The notes beneath the pieces are model-generated. The model was not told where the DNA came from. It ran no database searches and saw nothing but the letters and a program-made list of their open reading frames with translations. Shown here piece after piece: positions 1 to 7,166 of a DNA stretch of 12,407 nucleotides. Each line of letters starts with the position of its first letter. Position 1 is the first letter of the stretch. The translations under genes were made by a program, and so were the position numbers. The DNA comes from JBHIFB01 sp046760905 (lineage in GTDB: Bacteria > Gemmatimonadota > CAZMKB01): the NCBI GenBank assembly GCA_046760905.1, contig JBHIFB010000100.1, forward strand, positions 1 through 12,407, given 5' to 3'.

Positions 1-49
1 TGCTGCGTTTCACTTCCAAGATACGTCACCGTATTTGTGAAACGCAGCA
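1..49. repeat. Strong two-part hairpin at the window edge
   Basis: Positions 1-13 (TGCTGCGTTTCAC) are the exact reverse complement of 37-49, giving a 13-bp perfect outer stem. Inside it, 21-25 (ATACG) pairs with 30-34 (CGTAT) around a TCAC loop, with an asymmetric internal loop (14-20 against 35-36). No T-run follows on the plus strand, so it is not a canonical plus-strand terminator; a minus-strand T-run would lie outside the window. It could be a terminator for a minus-strand gene, a palindromic dispersed repeat or a transposon end. The structure is directly visible; its role is unknown. Confidence 0.75.
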
Positions 50-343
50 CTAAGGAACTATCACTGCTTCTCTCCATCAATAAACTAGCTTGCCACTGTC
101 TCGCTCACCACATGCGGCATCAGTTGCAATACGGATGTGATTCAGCCGGACAATCCAGCCTGACCAAAGGCTAACCACAGGTCCAAAACTGAACTTTGTG
201 CATGGGGTGGTCAATCGGTTCAGTCGAGCATAAGGGACAATTCCCTCAGCTAGGAAAATTTGAGGAAGCTCCAGAAAGAGATTAAGGAGGGCTTTCCCCT
301 TCCTGCTCGACCAAGATGGGTACCCAAATGCTCTCACGACTCA

Positions 344-365
344 CTTAAGGGCTCTAAGTTCCAGG
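344..365 (+). repeat. Left arm of a distant inverted repeat
   Basis: The reverse complement of 344-364, extended one base at 343, matches 12350-12371 at 21 of 22 positions. The shared core includes AGAGCCCTTAAG in the right copy. Similarity continues more weakly beyond the core towards the tRNA side (about 14 of 17 positions around 399-415 against 12329-12345, after a gap). Two such segments 12 kb apart are very unlikely by chance, so they are probably copies of a dispersed repeat. Confidence 0.7.
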
Positions 366-397
366 AAAAATGGGGAGAGTCATCAGAGCTTAAGTTA

Positions 398-425
398 TTG
401 ACATTAAAGATTTAGTATATAAATT
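398..425 (+). promoter_or_regulatory. Candidate sigma-70 promoter for tRNA-Gln
   Basis: A perfect -35 box TTGACA lies at 398-403 and a 4-of-6 -10 box TAAATT at 420-425, with a 16-base spacer in an AT-rich stretch. The predicted start falls around 432, a few bases before the tRNA at 441. It could drive tRNA-Gln and, by read-through, prs and the rest of the operon, since no terminator is seen between 512 and 555. The weak -10 box keeps this tentative. Confidence 0.45.
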
Positions 426-440
426 TACTAGCTTAAACCT

Positions 441-512
441 TGCCCCCTTGTGTAACTGGCAGCACACGGGACTTTGGATCCCGGCGTCGAGGTTCGAGTC
501 CTCGGGGGGCAG
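441..512 (+). tRNA. tRNA-Gln (anticodon TTG)
   Basis: A full cloverleaf can be folded. The acceptor stem is 441-447 with 505-511, and G512 is the discriminator base. The D stem is 450-453 with 462-465. The anticodon stem is 467-471 with 479-483, with loop 472-478 and anticodon TTG at 474-476, which reads CAA and CAG by wobble. The T stem is 488-492 with 500-504 around TTCGAGT. The 3' CCA is not encoded (AAG follows), so a CCA-adding enzyme is needed. It lies 42 bases before prs with no terminator between, so co-transcription is possible. Confidence 0.95.
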
Positions 513-554
513 AAGGTCTCGGTCTATTAATAAGCGAATAGAGGGGTGAAACAC

Positions 555-1505
555 ATGGTTCATAATGGCTCTGATTACCTGGTTCTACCGGGAACCTCCA
601 ACAGGTCCTTGGCCGAGAAAATATGCGATTACCTTGGTGTAAAACCTGCGAGCGCTGAAATATCGAAGTTTGCGAATGACAATACTTTTGTAAAGATAAA
701 TGAAAACATCAGAAAAAGAGACATTTTCATCATACAGTCAATCTGCAGGCCGACTAATGATAATCTTATGGAACTTCTGATCATGGTTGATGCCGCAAAG
801 AGGGCAAGCGCAAAGAGTATCACTGCGGTAATCCCGTACTTCGATTATGCCCGATCAGATAAGAAGGATCAACCGAGGGTCCCCATCACTGCGAAGCTCA
901 TTGCGGATATGATCACGATGGCCGGGGTAAACAGAGTGATAACGATGGACCTTCACGCCGAGCAGATTCAGGGATTTTTCAACATTCCTGTCGATCATTT
1001 ATATGCAGCACCGGTGATGATAGAGTATCTTAAGGGTCTCCATCTGGGAGATTTTATCATCGTAGCTCCCGACGCCGGGGGCGCTGCAAGAGCGCGAGGC
1101 ATGGCAAAGCGAGTACCTACATCGCTCGCCATAATAGATAAAAGGAGAGTCGGTAATGTTGATTATTCCGAGGTTCTAAACGTGGTTGGAGATGTGAAGG
1201 GTAAGACATGCGTCCTCGTGGATGACATCGTTGATACTGCCGGTACCCTGGTTAAAGCTGCTAAGGCTCTGAAGGATGCCGATGCAAAAAATGTGTATGC
1301 AGCGATAACTCATCCCGTGCTCTCGAGAGATGCGGTCGAAAAAATTGCAGCTTCGGCCCTCAATGAACTAATTGTCACCGACACAATACCCATTCCCCCG
1401 GAGAATCGGATTGATAAGATAAGAGTCCTCACGGTCTCCTCTCTTCTCGGCGAGACTATTAAACGAGTTCAAGAAGGAGAATCTGTGAGCTCGCTTTTTG
1501 TTTAG
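555..1505 (+). CDS. prs: Ribose-phosphate pyrophosphokinase (PRPP synthetase)
   Basis: This cytosolic enzyme makes PRPP from ribose 5-phosphate and ATP for purine, pyrimidine, NAD, histidine and tryptophan synthesis. The 316-residue product has the usual bacterial length. Visible motifs are LPGTSN near the N-terminus (11-16), FDYARSDKK (96-104, ATP-binding region), MDLHAEQIQGFF (131-142, with the conserved His134), KRR in the catalytic flexible loop (196-198) and the PRPP-binding loop VLVDDIVDTAGT (220-231). I chose ATG 555 because the Shine-Dalgarno-like GAGGGGTGA at 541-549 is correctly spaced for it; the in-frame GTG at 546 lies inside that site. It heads the operon, and its TAG stop overlaps the ribosome binding site of rplY. 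The family is certain. Confidence 0.97.
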   Translation: MVHNGSDYLVLPGTSNRSLAEKICDYLGVKPASAEISKFANDNTFVKINENIRKRDIFIIQSICRPTNDNLMELLIMVDAAKRASAKSITAVIPYFDYARSDKKDQPRVPITAKLIADMITMAGVNRVITMDLHAEQIQGFFNIPVDHLYAAPVMIEYLKGLHLGDFIIVAPDAGGAARARGMAKRVPTSLAIIDKRRVGNVDYSEVLNVVGDVKGKTCVLVDDIVDTAGTLVKAAKALKDADAKNVYAAITHPVLSRDAVEKIAASALNELIVTDTIPIPPENRIDKIRVLTVSSLLGETIKRVQEGESVSSLFV

Positions 1506-1514
1506 GAGGAAGCA

Positions 1515-2213
1515 ATGAAGAGCTTTGGTCTGACAGTACATGTAAGAGATGGGGTCGGAAAGGGTGTTGCCAGGAAACTCCGGGCATCCGGTAAAGTTCC
1601 GGCCATATTATACGGGCATGGGATGAAATCCGTACCCCTTGAAGCTGATGAGAAGACAATCTGGGAACTTATTCACTCGATCTCAACAGAGAACACCCTC
1701 ATTGACCTGATGGTCGAAGGTTACAGGAAGAAGCCGCTGAAGGCGCTGATACGAGAAGTCCAGCTTCATCATTATAAGCCGCGGATTCTGCACGTGGATT
1801 TTTTCCAAGTCTCTCTTAAGGAAAGGATTCACGTGGAGATCCCTGTCATCCTGCAGGGCAATCCGGATGGGGTCAAGAATTTTGGGGGTGTGCTTGAACA
1901 TCACCTGAGAGACATCGCGATAAGCTGCCTTCCTGGCGATATCCCTGAGAAGATAGAGATCGATGTGACCGGACTCGGCTTGAGTGAAAGTGTGAGGGTG
2001 AAGGATGTCGAACTTGAAAATGTCGACATCCTGACGGACCCCGAGCAACCTATTGCTACGGTTCTTCCGCCTACCGTTATGAAAGAAGTCGAAGTGGAAG
2101 AGGCTGTGCCTGAGGAGGAAGAGGAAGAACCCGAGGTTGTAGGTAAGGCTAAGAAGGAGGAGGCTGAGCCGGGGGTTGAGGAAGCCAAGGGCGAACCGGA
2201 GAAAGAGCAGTGA
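1515..2213 (+). CDS. rplY: 50S ribosomal protein L25/general stress protein CTC
   Basis: L25 of the TL5/CTC type binds 5S rRNA in the large ribosomal subunit. The 232-residue product has the two-domain form: an N-terminal L25 domain (about 1-92, with RKLRASGKVPAILYG at 20-34) and the C-terminal TL5/CTC beta domain (about 95-185, with GNPDGVKNFGGVLEH at 115-129). A low-complexity, Glu/Lys/Pro-rich tail (about 191-232) follows, as is common and poorly conserved in this family. The ATG has a strong AGGAGGA at 1504-1510. The gene starts 9 bases after prs, and its TGA overlaps the pth ATG by one base (TGATG), suggesting translational coupling. The pairing prs-rplY-pth is a well-known conserved bacterial order. 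Confidence 0.96.
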   Translation: MKSFGLTVHVRDGVGKGVARKLRASGKVPAILYGHGMKSVPLEADEKTIWELIHSISTENTLIDLMVEGYRKKPLKALIREVQLHHYKPRILHVDFFQVSLKERIHVEIPVILQGNPDGVKNFGGVLEHHLRDIAISCLPGDIPEKIEIDVTGLGLSESVRVKDVELENVDILTDPEQPIATVLPPTVMKEVEVEEAVPEEEEEEPEVVGKAKKEEAEPGVEEAKGEPEKEQ

Positions 2214-2782
2214 TGAGCCTGACTGCGAAGGTCATCATCGGGCTCGGAAACCCCGGTCGCAGATACGAGAGAACACGGCACAACACAGGCTTCTGGGTAC
2301 TGGACAGTCTTGCCCACCACTGGAATTTCCCTCTTTTCAAAGACCAGGAAAGCTTTCTTTTGTCGAGTGGGCAGTGGGAGGGTTTGAACGTGCACCTTGT
2401 GAAGCCATGCACTTATATGAACAGCAGTGGCCTCGCACTTATCGACTTCCAGAAGGAACGAACACTCAACATCGATGATCTGCTCGTCATCTACGATGAC
2501 ATTGATCTGCCTCTCGGTACTATAAGGATAAGGGCGTCGGGGAGTTCCGGAGGCCATAAAGGAGTCGATTCGATAATTCTTGCGCTTGAATCCAAACCGT
2601 TTGCTAGACTGAGAGTCGGAATCGGTCCGGATAAGCTGGAGATCGACGCCACCAGCTTCGTGCTTTCGGAGTTCAGTGAGGAGGAAGAGGAAAAGCTTCT
2701 CGATGAGTTCCCGAGAATCATTCAGGCTATCGAGTGCTTCTGCCTCAAAGGGGTGAAGGAAGCTATGAATTTGTTTAATTGA
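2213..2782 (+). CDS. pth: Peptidyl-tRNA hydrolase
   Basis: This enzyme cleaves the ester bond of peptidyl-tRNAs dropped by ribosomes, recycling tRNA in the cytosol. The 189-residue product has the normal length. Family motifs are GLGNPGRRYERTRHNTG (10-26) with the catalytic His23 and with Asn13, KPCTYMNSSG (64-73) with Asn70, and YDDIDLPLG (94-102) with Asp95. At SGSSGGHKG (109-117) the residue usually Asn (Asn114 in E. coli, as I recall) is Lys116, a possible change in substrate contact. Start ATG 2213 overlaps the rplY stop; an in-frame GTG at 2210 directly before it is less likely. GGAG at 2198-2201 is a weak ribosome site, so coupling to rplY translation is likely. The family is certain. 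Confidence 0.96.
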   Translation: MSLTAKVIIGLGNPGRRYERTRHNTGFWVLDSLAHHWNFPLFKDQESFLLSSGQWEGLNVHLVKPCTYMNSSGLALIDFQKERTLNIDDLLVIYDDIDLPLGTIRIRASGSSGGHKGVDSIILALESKPFARLRVGIGPDKLEIDATSFVLSEFSEEEEEKLLDEFPRIIQAIECFCLKGVKEAMNLFN

Positions 2783-2811
2783 AGAAGAAAAGGTCGTAAC
2801 AGGAGGTTTGA

Positions 2812-4830
2812 ATGGGAACGCTTGCAATTCCCCTGGCCGCGAGTCTCTTAGCATTGGTATCTGTAGTCTACCTTGCGATGAGTGTGCTCAGGAAAGACAG
2901 CGGAACGGAGAGGATGAGGGAAATCTCACATCTCATTCAGTTGGGCGCCAAGGCATTTCTCAAGAGAGAGTATGTTTATGTATCAATGTTCATCATCGTG
3001 ATTGCAGCACTTATCGGGATAAGCCCATACCTCGCCGATGTGGCGTTATCCTGGAAAACGTCCGTTGCTTTCATAACCGGGGGAGTTGCTTCTGGTCTGG
3101 CGGGTTACATCGGCATGAGCATAGCCACCCGTGCGAATTCAAGGACGACTCAGGGAGCTGTAAATGGTGGATTGAAGGAATCGCTCTCGATTGCGGTGTC
3201 GGGGGGAGCTGTGATGGGTATGAGTGTCGTTGGCCTCGCACTTTTGGGCCTTACCCTGATCTATTTCATATATGATGGGGACCCAATCATCGTGAACGGA
3301 TATGCGATGGGCGCTAGCCTCGTGGCTCTCTTCGCGAGGTCGGGGGGAGGGATTTACACCAAGGGTGCCGATATGGGAGCGGATCTGGTTGGAAAAGTTG
3401 AAGCCGGGATACCGGAGGATGATCCCAGGAACCCGGCGGTTATCGCAGACAATGTCGGGGACAACGTCGGCGATGTCGCAGGACTCGGGGCTGATCTCCT
3501 TGAATCATATGTCGAATCGATTATCGCGAGCATTGCCATAGCCTCGGCCATGGGTCTCGCTGCCATAGCGTTAAAAATGCTTCCCCTCCTCATCGCCAGT
3601 GTAGGGATCGTATCATCAATAATTGGAATTCTCTACGTTAAGATGTTCGGCAGGACAAATCCTCAGGGAGCCCTTATGGGAGGCACTTACATCGCAGCGA
3701 TACTCACGGCCCTTGGAACCTATTTTGTCGTGCTTAGAAGCACCGAAGGGCTCGATCCTGCCGTGTTCCCCTATCCACGGCTCGGTCCATTCTATGCCAC
3801 GCTTGCAGGGGTTATTTCGGGTGTCGTAATCGGATTCGTGAGTGAATACTTCACCTCGTCTAAGTACATGCCGGTGAGAAGGCTCGCACAGAAGTCAAGG
3901 TCAGGTCCGGCTCTCACGGTGACCGAGGGGATCGCGGTTGGAATGGAGAGCACCGTTTTACCGGTCATCGTACTCGCGGTCTCGGTGCTCGTTGCCCACA
4001 AGCTCGCCGGCATATACGGCGTTGCCATGGCTTCTCTCGGGATGCTGTCAACCACTGGTATGATCGTCTCGGTCGATTCTTACGGTCCGATAGCGGACAA
4101 TGCTGGCGGTATAGCGGAGATGTCAAACCTCGATCCGGGAGTGCGGAAGATCACCGACAACCTTGATGCGGTTGGGAATACGACAGCCGCGATAGGGAAA
4201 GGATTTGCTATCGGATCAGCCGCCTTTGCCGCTCTGAGCCTTCTTGTGGCATACATGGCGGCAACGAGGATCGAATCAGCAGACATGAAGAGTCCCAGGG
4301 TGATTGCCGGTCTCCTCATTGGCGGTATGTTGCCTTTCTTCTTCTCGTCGACTCTATTCAGGGCTGTGAGCAAGAGTGCCGACAGGATGATCGGGGAGGT
4401 GAGGAGGCAGTTCAAGGAGATACCGGGTCTCATGGAGGGGGAGGCGAAACCAGACTCGGCAAGGTGCGTCGATATCAGTACTCGAGGAGCCATTCAGGGC
4501 ATGCTATTTCCCGGCATGATGGCAATCGCAGTTCCTGTGGTGGTTGGGCTCATCATGGGGCCTCAGGCTCTTGCCGGTCTTCTCGTCGGTGCCCTGGTAA
4601 CAGGTGTGATGCTCGGAATCCAGACTGCCAACAGCGGCGGCGCGATGGATAATGCGAAGAAGTACATCGAGGAAGGAAATTACGGGGGGAAAGGCTCTGA
4701 TACGCATAAAGCAGCCGTTGTGGGGGACACAGTAGGAGACCCGCTCAAGGACACCGTGGGTCCCTCCATCAATATCCTCATCAAGCTTATGTGTGTAATA
4801 TCCCTCGTCCTCGCTCCGCTCTTCATCTGA
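2812..4830 (+). CDS. hppA: Membrane-bound ion-pumping pyrophosphatase, K+-dependent type
   Basis: This integral membrane pump hydrolyses pyrophosphate and moves H+ and/or Na+ out of the cytoplasm. The 672-residue product is full length with many hydrophobic helices. Signature motifs are DMGADLVGKVE (187-197), the Asp-rich substrate site DNVGDNVGDVAG (213-224), two glutamates E231 and E235 in the following helix (ion gate region), GNTTAAIGKG (455-464) and a conserved C-terminal block (GGAMDNAKKY, then GDTVGDPLKDT). Ala459 in the GNTT[A/K]A motif is the state known for K+-dependent enzymes; Lys there marks K+-independent ones. Na+ versus H+ specificity cannot be decided by eye. ATG 2812 follows AGGAGG at 2801-2806. 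It sits 29 bases after pth, apparently in the same operon, where it would consume PPi produced by biosynthesis. Confidence 0.96.
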   Translation: MGTLAIPLAASLLALVSVVYLAMSVLRKDSGTERMREISHLIQLGAKAFLKREYVYVSMFIIVIAALIGISPYLADVALSWKTSVAFITGGVASGLAGYIGMSIATRANSRTTQGAVNGGLKESLSIAVSGGAVMGMSVVGLALLGLTLIYFIYDGDPIIVNGYAMGASLVALFARSGGGIYTKGADMGADLVGKVEAGIPEDDPRNPAVIADNVGDNVGDVAGLGADLLESYVESIIASIAIASAMGLAAIALKMLPLLIASVGIVSSIIGILYVKMFGRTNPQGALMGGTYIAAILTALGTYFVVLRSTEGLDPAVFPYPRLGPFYATLAGVISGVVIGFVSEYFTSSKYMPVRRLAQKSRSGPALTVTEGIAVGMESTVLPVIVLAVSVLVAHKLAGIYGVAMASLGMLSTTGMIVSVDSYGPIADNAGGIAEMSNLDPGVRKITDNLDAVGNTTAAIGKGFAIGSAAFAALSLLVAYMAATRIESADMKSPRVIAGLLIGGMLPFFFSSTLFRAVSKSADRMIGEVRRQFKEIPGLMEGEAKPDSARCVDISTRGAIQGMLFPGMMAIAVPVVVGLIMGPQALAGLLVGALVTGVMLGIQTANSGGAMDNAKKYIEEGNYGGKGSDTHKAAVVGDTVGDPLKDTVGPSINILIKLMCVISLVLAPLFI

Positions 4831-4853
4831 GGTGAGGGAAGGAGGCAGACCAG

Positions 4854-5954
4854 TTGTCCACGAGCATGGGTATCGTAGGACTGCCCAATGTGGGAAAGTC
4901 GACCATATTCAATGCACTCACGGCTGGTAATGCACAGGTGGCAAATTATCCATTCACCACAATAGATGCGAATGTGGGCATTGTCGAGGTACCGGATGAA
5001 AAGCTCGACACGATTGCCAAGCTCACGAATCCCGCGAAGCTCACTCATGCCACCATAGAGTTCATCGATATCGCAGGGCTGGTAGAGGGTGCGAGCCATG
5101 GGGAAGGGCTTGGCAATCAGTTTTTGGCAAAGATCAGAGAGGTGGATGCGATCTGCCATATTCTGAGATGTTTCGAAGAATCTGATGTGAGTCATGTTTC
5201 CGGGAAACTCTCACCACTCGATGACATGGCAGTGGTAGATACCGAGTTCAGGCTTGCTGATGTGGAGGTGATCCAGAGAAGAATCGAGAAGGCAAGGAAA
5301 AAAGCGAAGGGCGGTGGGAAGGAGGAAAAGCGGGAGCTGGAGGTACTCTCATTGATTCAAGACGCTGTCTCGGAAGGCGCAAAGCTCACAGAGATGGAAT
5401 TCGATGAGACCGGCATGAAGATAATCGGCGATCTCTGGCTGCTCAGCATGAAACCTGTGCTATATGTTCTAAACATCGATGAGGCTTATGTGGACAGACC
5501 CCAGGAATCGCCCTGGTACGGCGCTGTTGCAGAAAAGGCAGAGAGTGAAGGGATGGGCCTGATTGCAATATCAGGTAAGATTGAGGCCGAGCTCAGTAGA
5601 CTGTCTTCTCAGGAGAGGGCCTCATTCTACAGTGAATTGGGAATAGCGGAATCCTCTCTAACCAAGCTCATCAGGGAGAGCCGTGATTTGCTCGATCTGA
5701 TCACCTTTTATACGATCAAGGGGGATGAAACAAAGGCCTGGAACATCAAGAGGGGGATGACGGCTGTGAAGGCCGCAGGGAAAATACACAGCGACATTGA
5801 AAAAGGCTTTATAAAGGCGGAAGTTATCGGTGTGGAGGATTTCATTCGGTACGGTTCGATGGCTAGAGCGAGGGAGGAGGGGGTAGTGCTCATAGAGGGC
5901 AGGGAGTATATCGTTCGGGATGGCGACATATTACTTATTAAGTTCAAAACATGA
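4854..5954 (+). CDS. ychF: Ribosome-binding ATPase YchF (OLA1 family)
   Basis: YchF is an Obg-family P-loop NTPase that prefers ATP and associates with ribosomes; in E. coli it affects stress responses and start-codon selection. The 366-residue product shows the P-loop GLPNVGKST (9-17), switch II DIAGLVEGASHGEGLGNQF (72-90), the altered G4 motif NIDE (207-210) in place of NKxD, which explains ATP preference, a charged helical insert (about 140-165) and a C-terminal TGS domain (about 281-364). I chose TTG 4854 because GGAGG at 4841-4845 is 8 bases upstream; ATG 4866 would leave 20 bases, though it would keep the family core. The gene lies 23 bases after hppA. In other bacteria pth and ychF are commonly adjacent, so hppA interrupts a familiar pair. 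Confidence 0.96.
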   Translation: MSTSMGIVGLPNVGKSTIFNALTAGNAQVANYPFTTIDANVGIVEVPDEKLDTIAKLTNPAKLTHATIEFIDIAGLVEGASHGEGLGNQFLAKIREVDAICHILRCFEESDVSHVSGKLSPLDDMAVVDTEFRLADVEVIQRRIEKARKKAKGGGKEEKRELEVLSLIQDAVSEGAKLTEMEFDETGMKIIGDLWLLSMKPVLYVLNIDEAYVDRPQESPWYGAVAEKAESEGMGLIAISGKIEAELSRLSSQERASFYSELGIAESSLTKLIRESRDLLDLITFYTIKGDETKAWNIKRGMTAVKAAGKIHSDIEKGFIKAEVIGVEDFIRYGSMARAREEGVVLIEGREYIVRDGDILLIKFKT

Positions 5955-5962
5955 AAAGCCCT

Positions 5963-5983
5963 ACTCCGCAGAGATGTCGGAGT
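5963..5983 (+). promoter_or_regulatory. Stem-loop in the rpsF leader
   Basis: ACTCCG (5963-5968) pairs with CGGAGT (5978-5983) around a nine-base loop, ending 22 bases before the rpsF start in the 51-base gap after ychF. No T-run follows, so it is not a standard terminator. In many bacteria the S6:S18 complex binds a structured element with a conserved CCG in the rpsF leader and represses its own operon; this hairpin lies at the right place and contains CCG (5966-5968). Whether it matches that motif needs a covariance-model search. Confidence 0.35.
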
Positions 5984-6005
5984 CGCAAGGCCAAAGGGAG
6001 GTAAA

Positions 6006-6308
6006 ATGGTAGAAGAAAGGATGTATGAGATGGTTCTCATCTTCGACACAGGTCTCGAGGATGAGAAGGTCGAGGACAGGTTGACAAAGCTCCAGACGAG
6101 GATCTCTGAAGGCGGCGGACAGATGGAGGATGTGACCAGGTGGGGGAAACGGCGTCTAGCATATCCCATAAAGAAGAAGGAGAGCGGTAATTACGTGGTT
6201 TTCACCTTCAGGACAGGAACCGATCAGCTTGAGGAGCTCGAAAGGGGTCTGAAGCTGGACGAGCAGGTTTTAAGATATCTCATAGTACAGAAGGAGAGGC
6301 GTTCATAA
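6006..6308 (+). CDS. rpsF: 30S ribosomal protein S6
   Basis: S6 binds S18 and 16S rRNA on the platform of the small subunit. The 100-residue product has the usual length and the S6 ferredoxin-like fold pattern: MYEMVLIFD near the N-terminus (6-14), DVTRWGKRRLAYPIKKKESG (42-61) and YVVFTF (63-68). ATG 6006 is preceded by AGGGAGGT at 5995-6002; an in-frame ATG at 6021 would also fit the family but has no ribosome site. It is followed 13 bases later by rpsR. The ssb gene often found between rpsF and rpsR is absent. A leader hairpin upstream may mediate autoregulation. Confidence 0.96.
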   Translation: MVEERMYEMVLIFDTGLEDEKVEDRLTKLQTRISEGGGQMEDVTRWGKRRLAYPIKKKESGNYVVFTFRTGTDQLEELERGLKLDEQVLRYLIVQKERRS

Positions 6309-6321
6309 GGAGGATACGGAG

Positions 6322-6549
6322 ATGATCAGGTTTACAAGGAGACGCAGGTGCATGGTATGCAGCGGAGAGTTGAAGGAGATCGATTACAAGGATGACAAGC
6401 TCCTCTTTAAGTTTTTAACTGAGAGGGGAAAGATCGTACCTAGACGAACCACCGGAATGTGTGCGAAGCATCAGCGGCAGCTTTCAACAGCAATAAAAAG
6501 AGCCAGGTTCCTAGCACTCCTTCCTTACATAGGCGAATCGCGCCGTTGA
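6322..6549 (+). CDS. rpsR: 30S ribosomal protein S18, zinc-ribbon (C+) form
   Basis: S18 pairs with S6 on the 30S platform. The 75-residue product is typical in length and basic. It carries CMVC (10-13) and CAKH (47-50), a CxxC...CxxH set that marks the zinc-binding C+ paralogue type rather than the cysteine-free form. The conserved core EIDYKDDKLLFKFLTERGKI (19-38) and the C-terminal AIKRARFLALLPY (57-69) are clear. ATG 6322 follows AAGGAGGAT (6307-6315), which overlaps the rpsF stop. A zinc-dependent S18 implies normal zinc supply, or a C- paralogue elsewhere in the genome; neither can be seen here. Confidence 0.96.
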   Translation: MIRFTRRRRCMVCSGELKEIDYKDDKLLFKFLTERGKIVPRRTTGMCAKHQRQLSTAIKRARFLALLPYIGESRR

Positions 6550-6559
6550 GGCCATTTAA

Positions 6560-6697
6560 ACTCTCGATTCTGTTTTTCTGATTCCCGTGACCCTGGGAAT
6601 TCTCTTTCCTTTCACCACCGCTCTTGCGTTCGTGATCGGTTTGATTGATATTTGAATGGATATGAGAAAAATTGGGCAGATGAAAGGAGTGGCTTGA
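6560..6697 (+). pseudogene. C-terminal remnant of a DUF2232 (YybS-like) membrane protein gene
   Basis: The unusually long gap between rpsR and rplI contains one frame that reads like the end of a membrane protein. It has a hydrophobic helix (VFLIPVTLGILFPF, then TALAFVIGLIDI), then a TGA stop (6653-6655), then MDMRKIGQMKGVA and a final TGA (6695-6697). In many bacteria a DUF2232/YybS multi-pass protein is encoded exactly here, and to my recollection its C-terminus is a helix followed by GL.D.W.D.R. A Trp at the TGA (TGG to TGA) would restore that pattern. An in-frame TAA at 6557-6559 and the lack of room after rpsR mean that about 250 N-terminal residues are missing. The identification is by pattern and location only; it could also be chance hydrophobic coding. 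Confidence 0.5.
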
Positions 6698-6700
6698 TCG

Positions 6701-7144
6701 ATGAAAGTGATACTCAGGCAGGATGTGACAAAGTTGGGAAAGGAAGGGGATATCGTAGAGGTTAAGGACGGGCATGCGAGAAACTTTCTTCTTCCGAAGG
6801 GATATGCGTACCCGGTAACTCCCGGAAACATGAAAAAACTTGAGGAGGAGAAAAAGCTCAGGAGCTTGAGAGCGAAAAAAGAACTGAGGTCAGCAGAAGA
6901 CCTGGCAAGGAGGTTATCCGGGGCTTCTATCACATTCGTCATGAAAGCTGGGGAGGAAGACAGGCTCTACGGATCGGTATCGGCAGCGGACATCTCTGCC
7001 AAGCTATCGGAGCAGGGATTCGAGATAGATAAGAAGCAGGTGATGCTAGAGGAGCCCATCAAGGTTCTCGGTGTATATACAGTTGAAGTGAGGTTGCACT
7101 CCGAGGTGTTTGCTAAAGTGAAGGTCTGGGTTGTAAAGGAATGA
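6701..7144 (+). CDS. rplI: 50S ribosomal protein L9
   Basis: L9 binds 23S rRNA near the L1 stalk and affects frame maintenance. The 147-residue product has the two-domain layout of the family: an NTL9 domain (1-50; GKEGDIVEVKDGHARNFLLP at 13-32), a long charged connecting helix (about 41-75) and a C-terminal domain (about 76-147, with RLYGSVSAADI at 88-98). Start ATG 6701 follows GGAG at 6686-6689, with slightly long spacing. That site lies inside the DUF2232 remnant frame, whose stop (6695-6697) is just before the rplI start, consistent with a formerly coupled gene order rpsR-DUF2232-rplI. Confidence 0.96.
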   Translation: MKVILRQDVTKLGKEGDIVEVKDGHARNFLLPKGYAYPVTPGNMKKLEEEKKLRSLRAKKELRSAEDLARRLSGASITFVMKAGEEDRLYGSVSAADISAKLSEQGFEIDKKQVMLEEPIKVLGVYTVEVRLHSEVFAKVKVWVVKE

Positions 7145-7166
7145 AGAGGTCTTGAGAGGAGGATTT

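Larger units (their letters stand above)
50..440. other. Non-coding stretch before tRNA-Gln
   Basis: This stretch of nearly 400 bases holds no gene I can support. An open frame of 86 codons exists on the minus strand (77-337), but it has no recognisable family motif and no convincing ribosome binding site, so I do not call it. The visible contents are a repeat arm at 344-365 that recurs inverted at the right edge, an imperfect hairpin (344-349 plus 352-355 pairing with 385-394 across a two-base bulge) and a candidate promoter at 398-425. It may be the remains of a mobile or repetitive element next to the tRNA gene. Confidence 0.5.

Noticed and set aside
1..49. An integron attC site
   Set aside because: The stem sequence does not fit the GTTRRRY/RYYYAAC core pattern.
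77..337. An 86-codon minus-strand open frame at the left edge
   Set aside because: No family motif or clear ribosome site, and it lies in a repeat-containing non-coding stretch; this length occurs easily by chance.
546..554. GTG as the start of prs
   Set aside because: The GTG lies inside the Shine-Dalgarno-like site that is well spaced for ATG 555, and the family does not need the extra three residues.
1901..2854. A 317-codon open frame on the minus strand opposite rplY and pth
   Set aside because: It is antisense to two certain genes. Its Ser-rich stretch is the complement of the Glu-rich tail of L25 (GAG/GAA read as CTC/TTC), and it has no family motif.
6653..6655. TGA read as Trp or selenocysteine in the DUF2232 remnant
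   Set aside because: TGA ends rplY, pth, hppA, ychF, rpsR, rplI and rsfS, so recoding to Trp is not general. An in-frame TAA also lies just upstream, which fits gene decay better.
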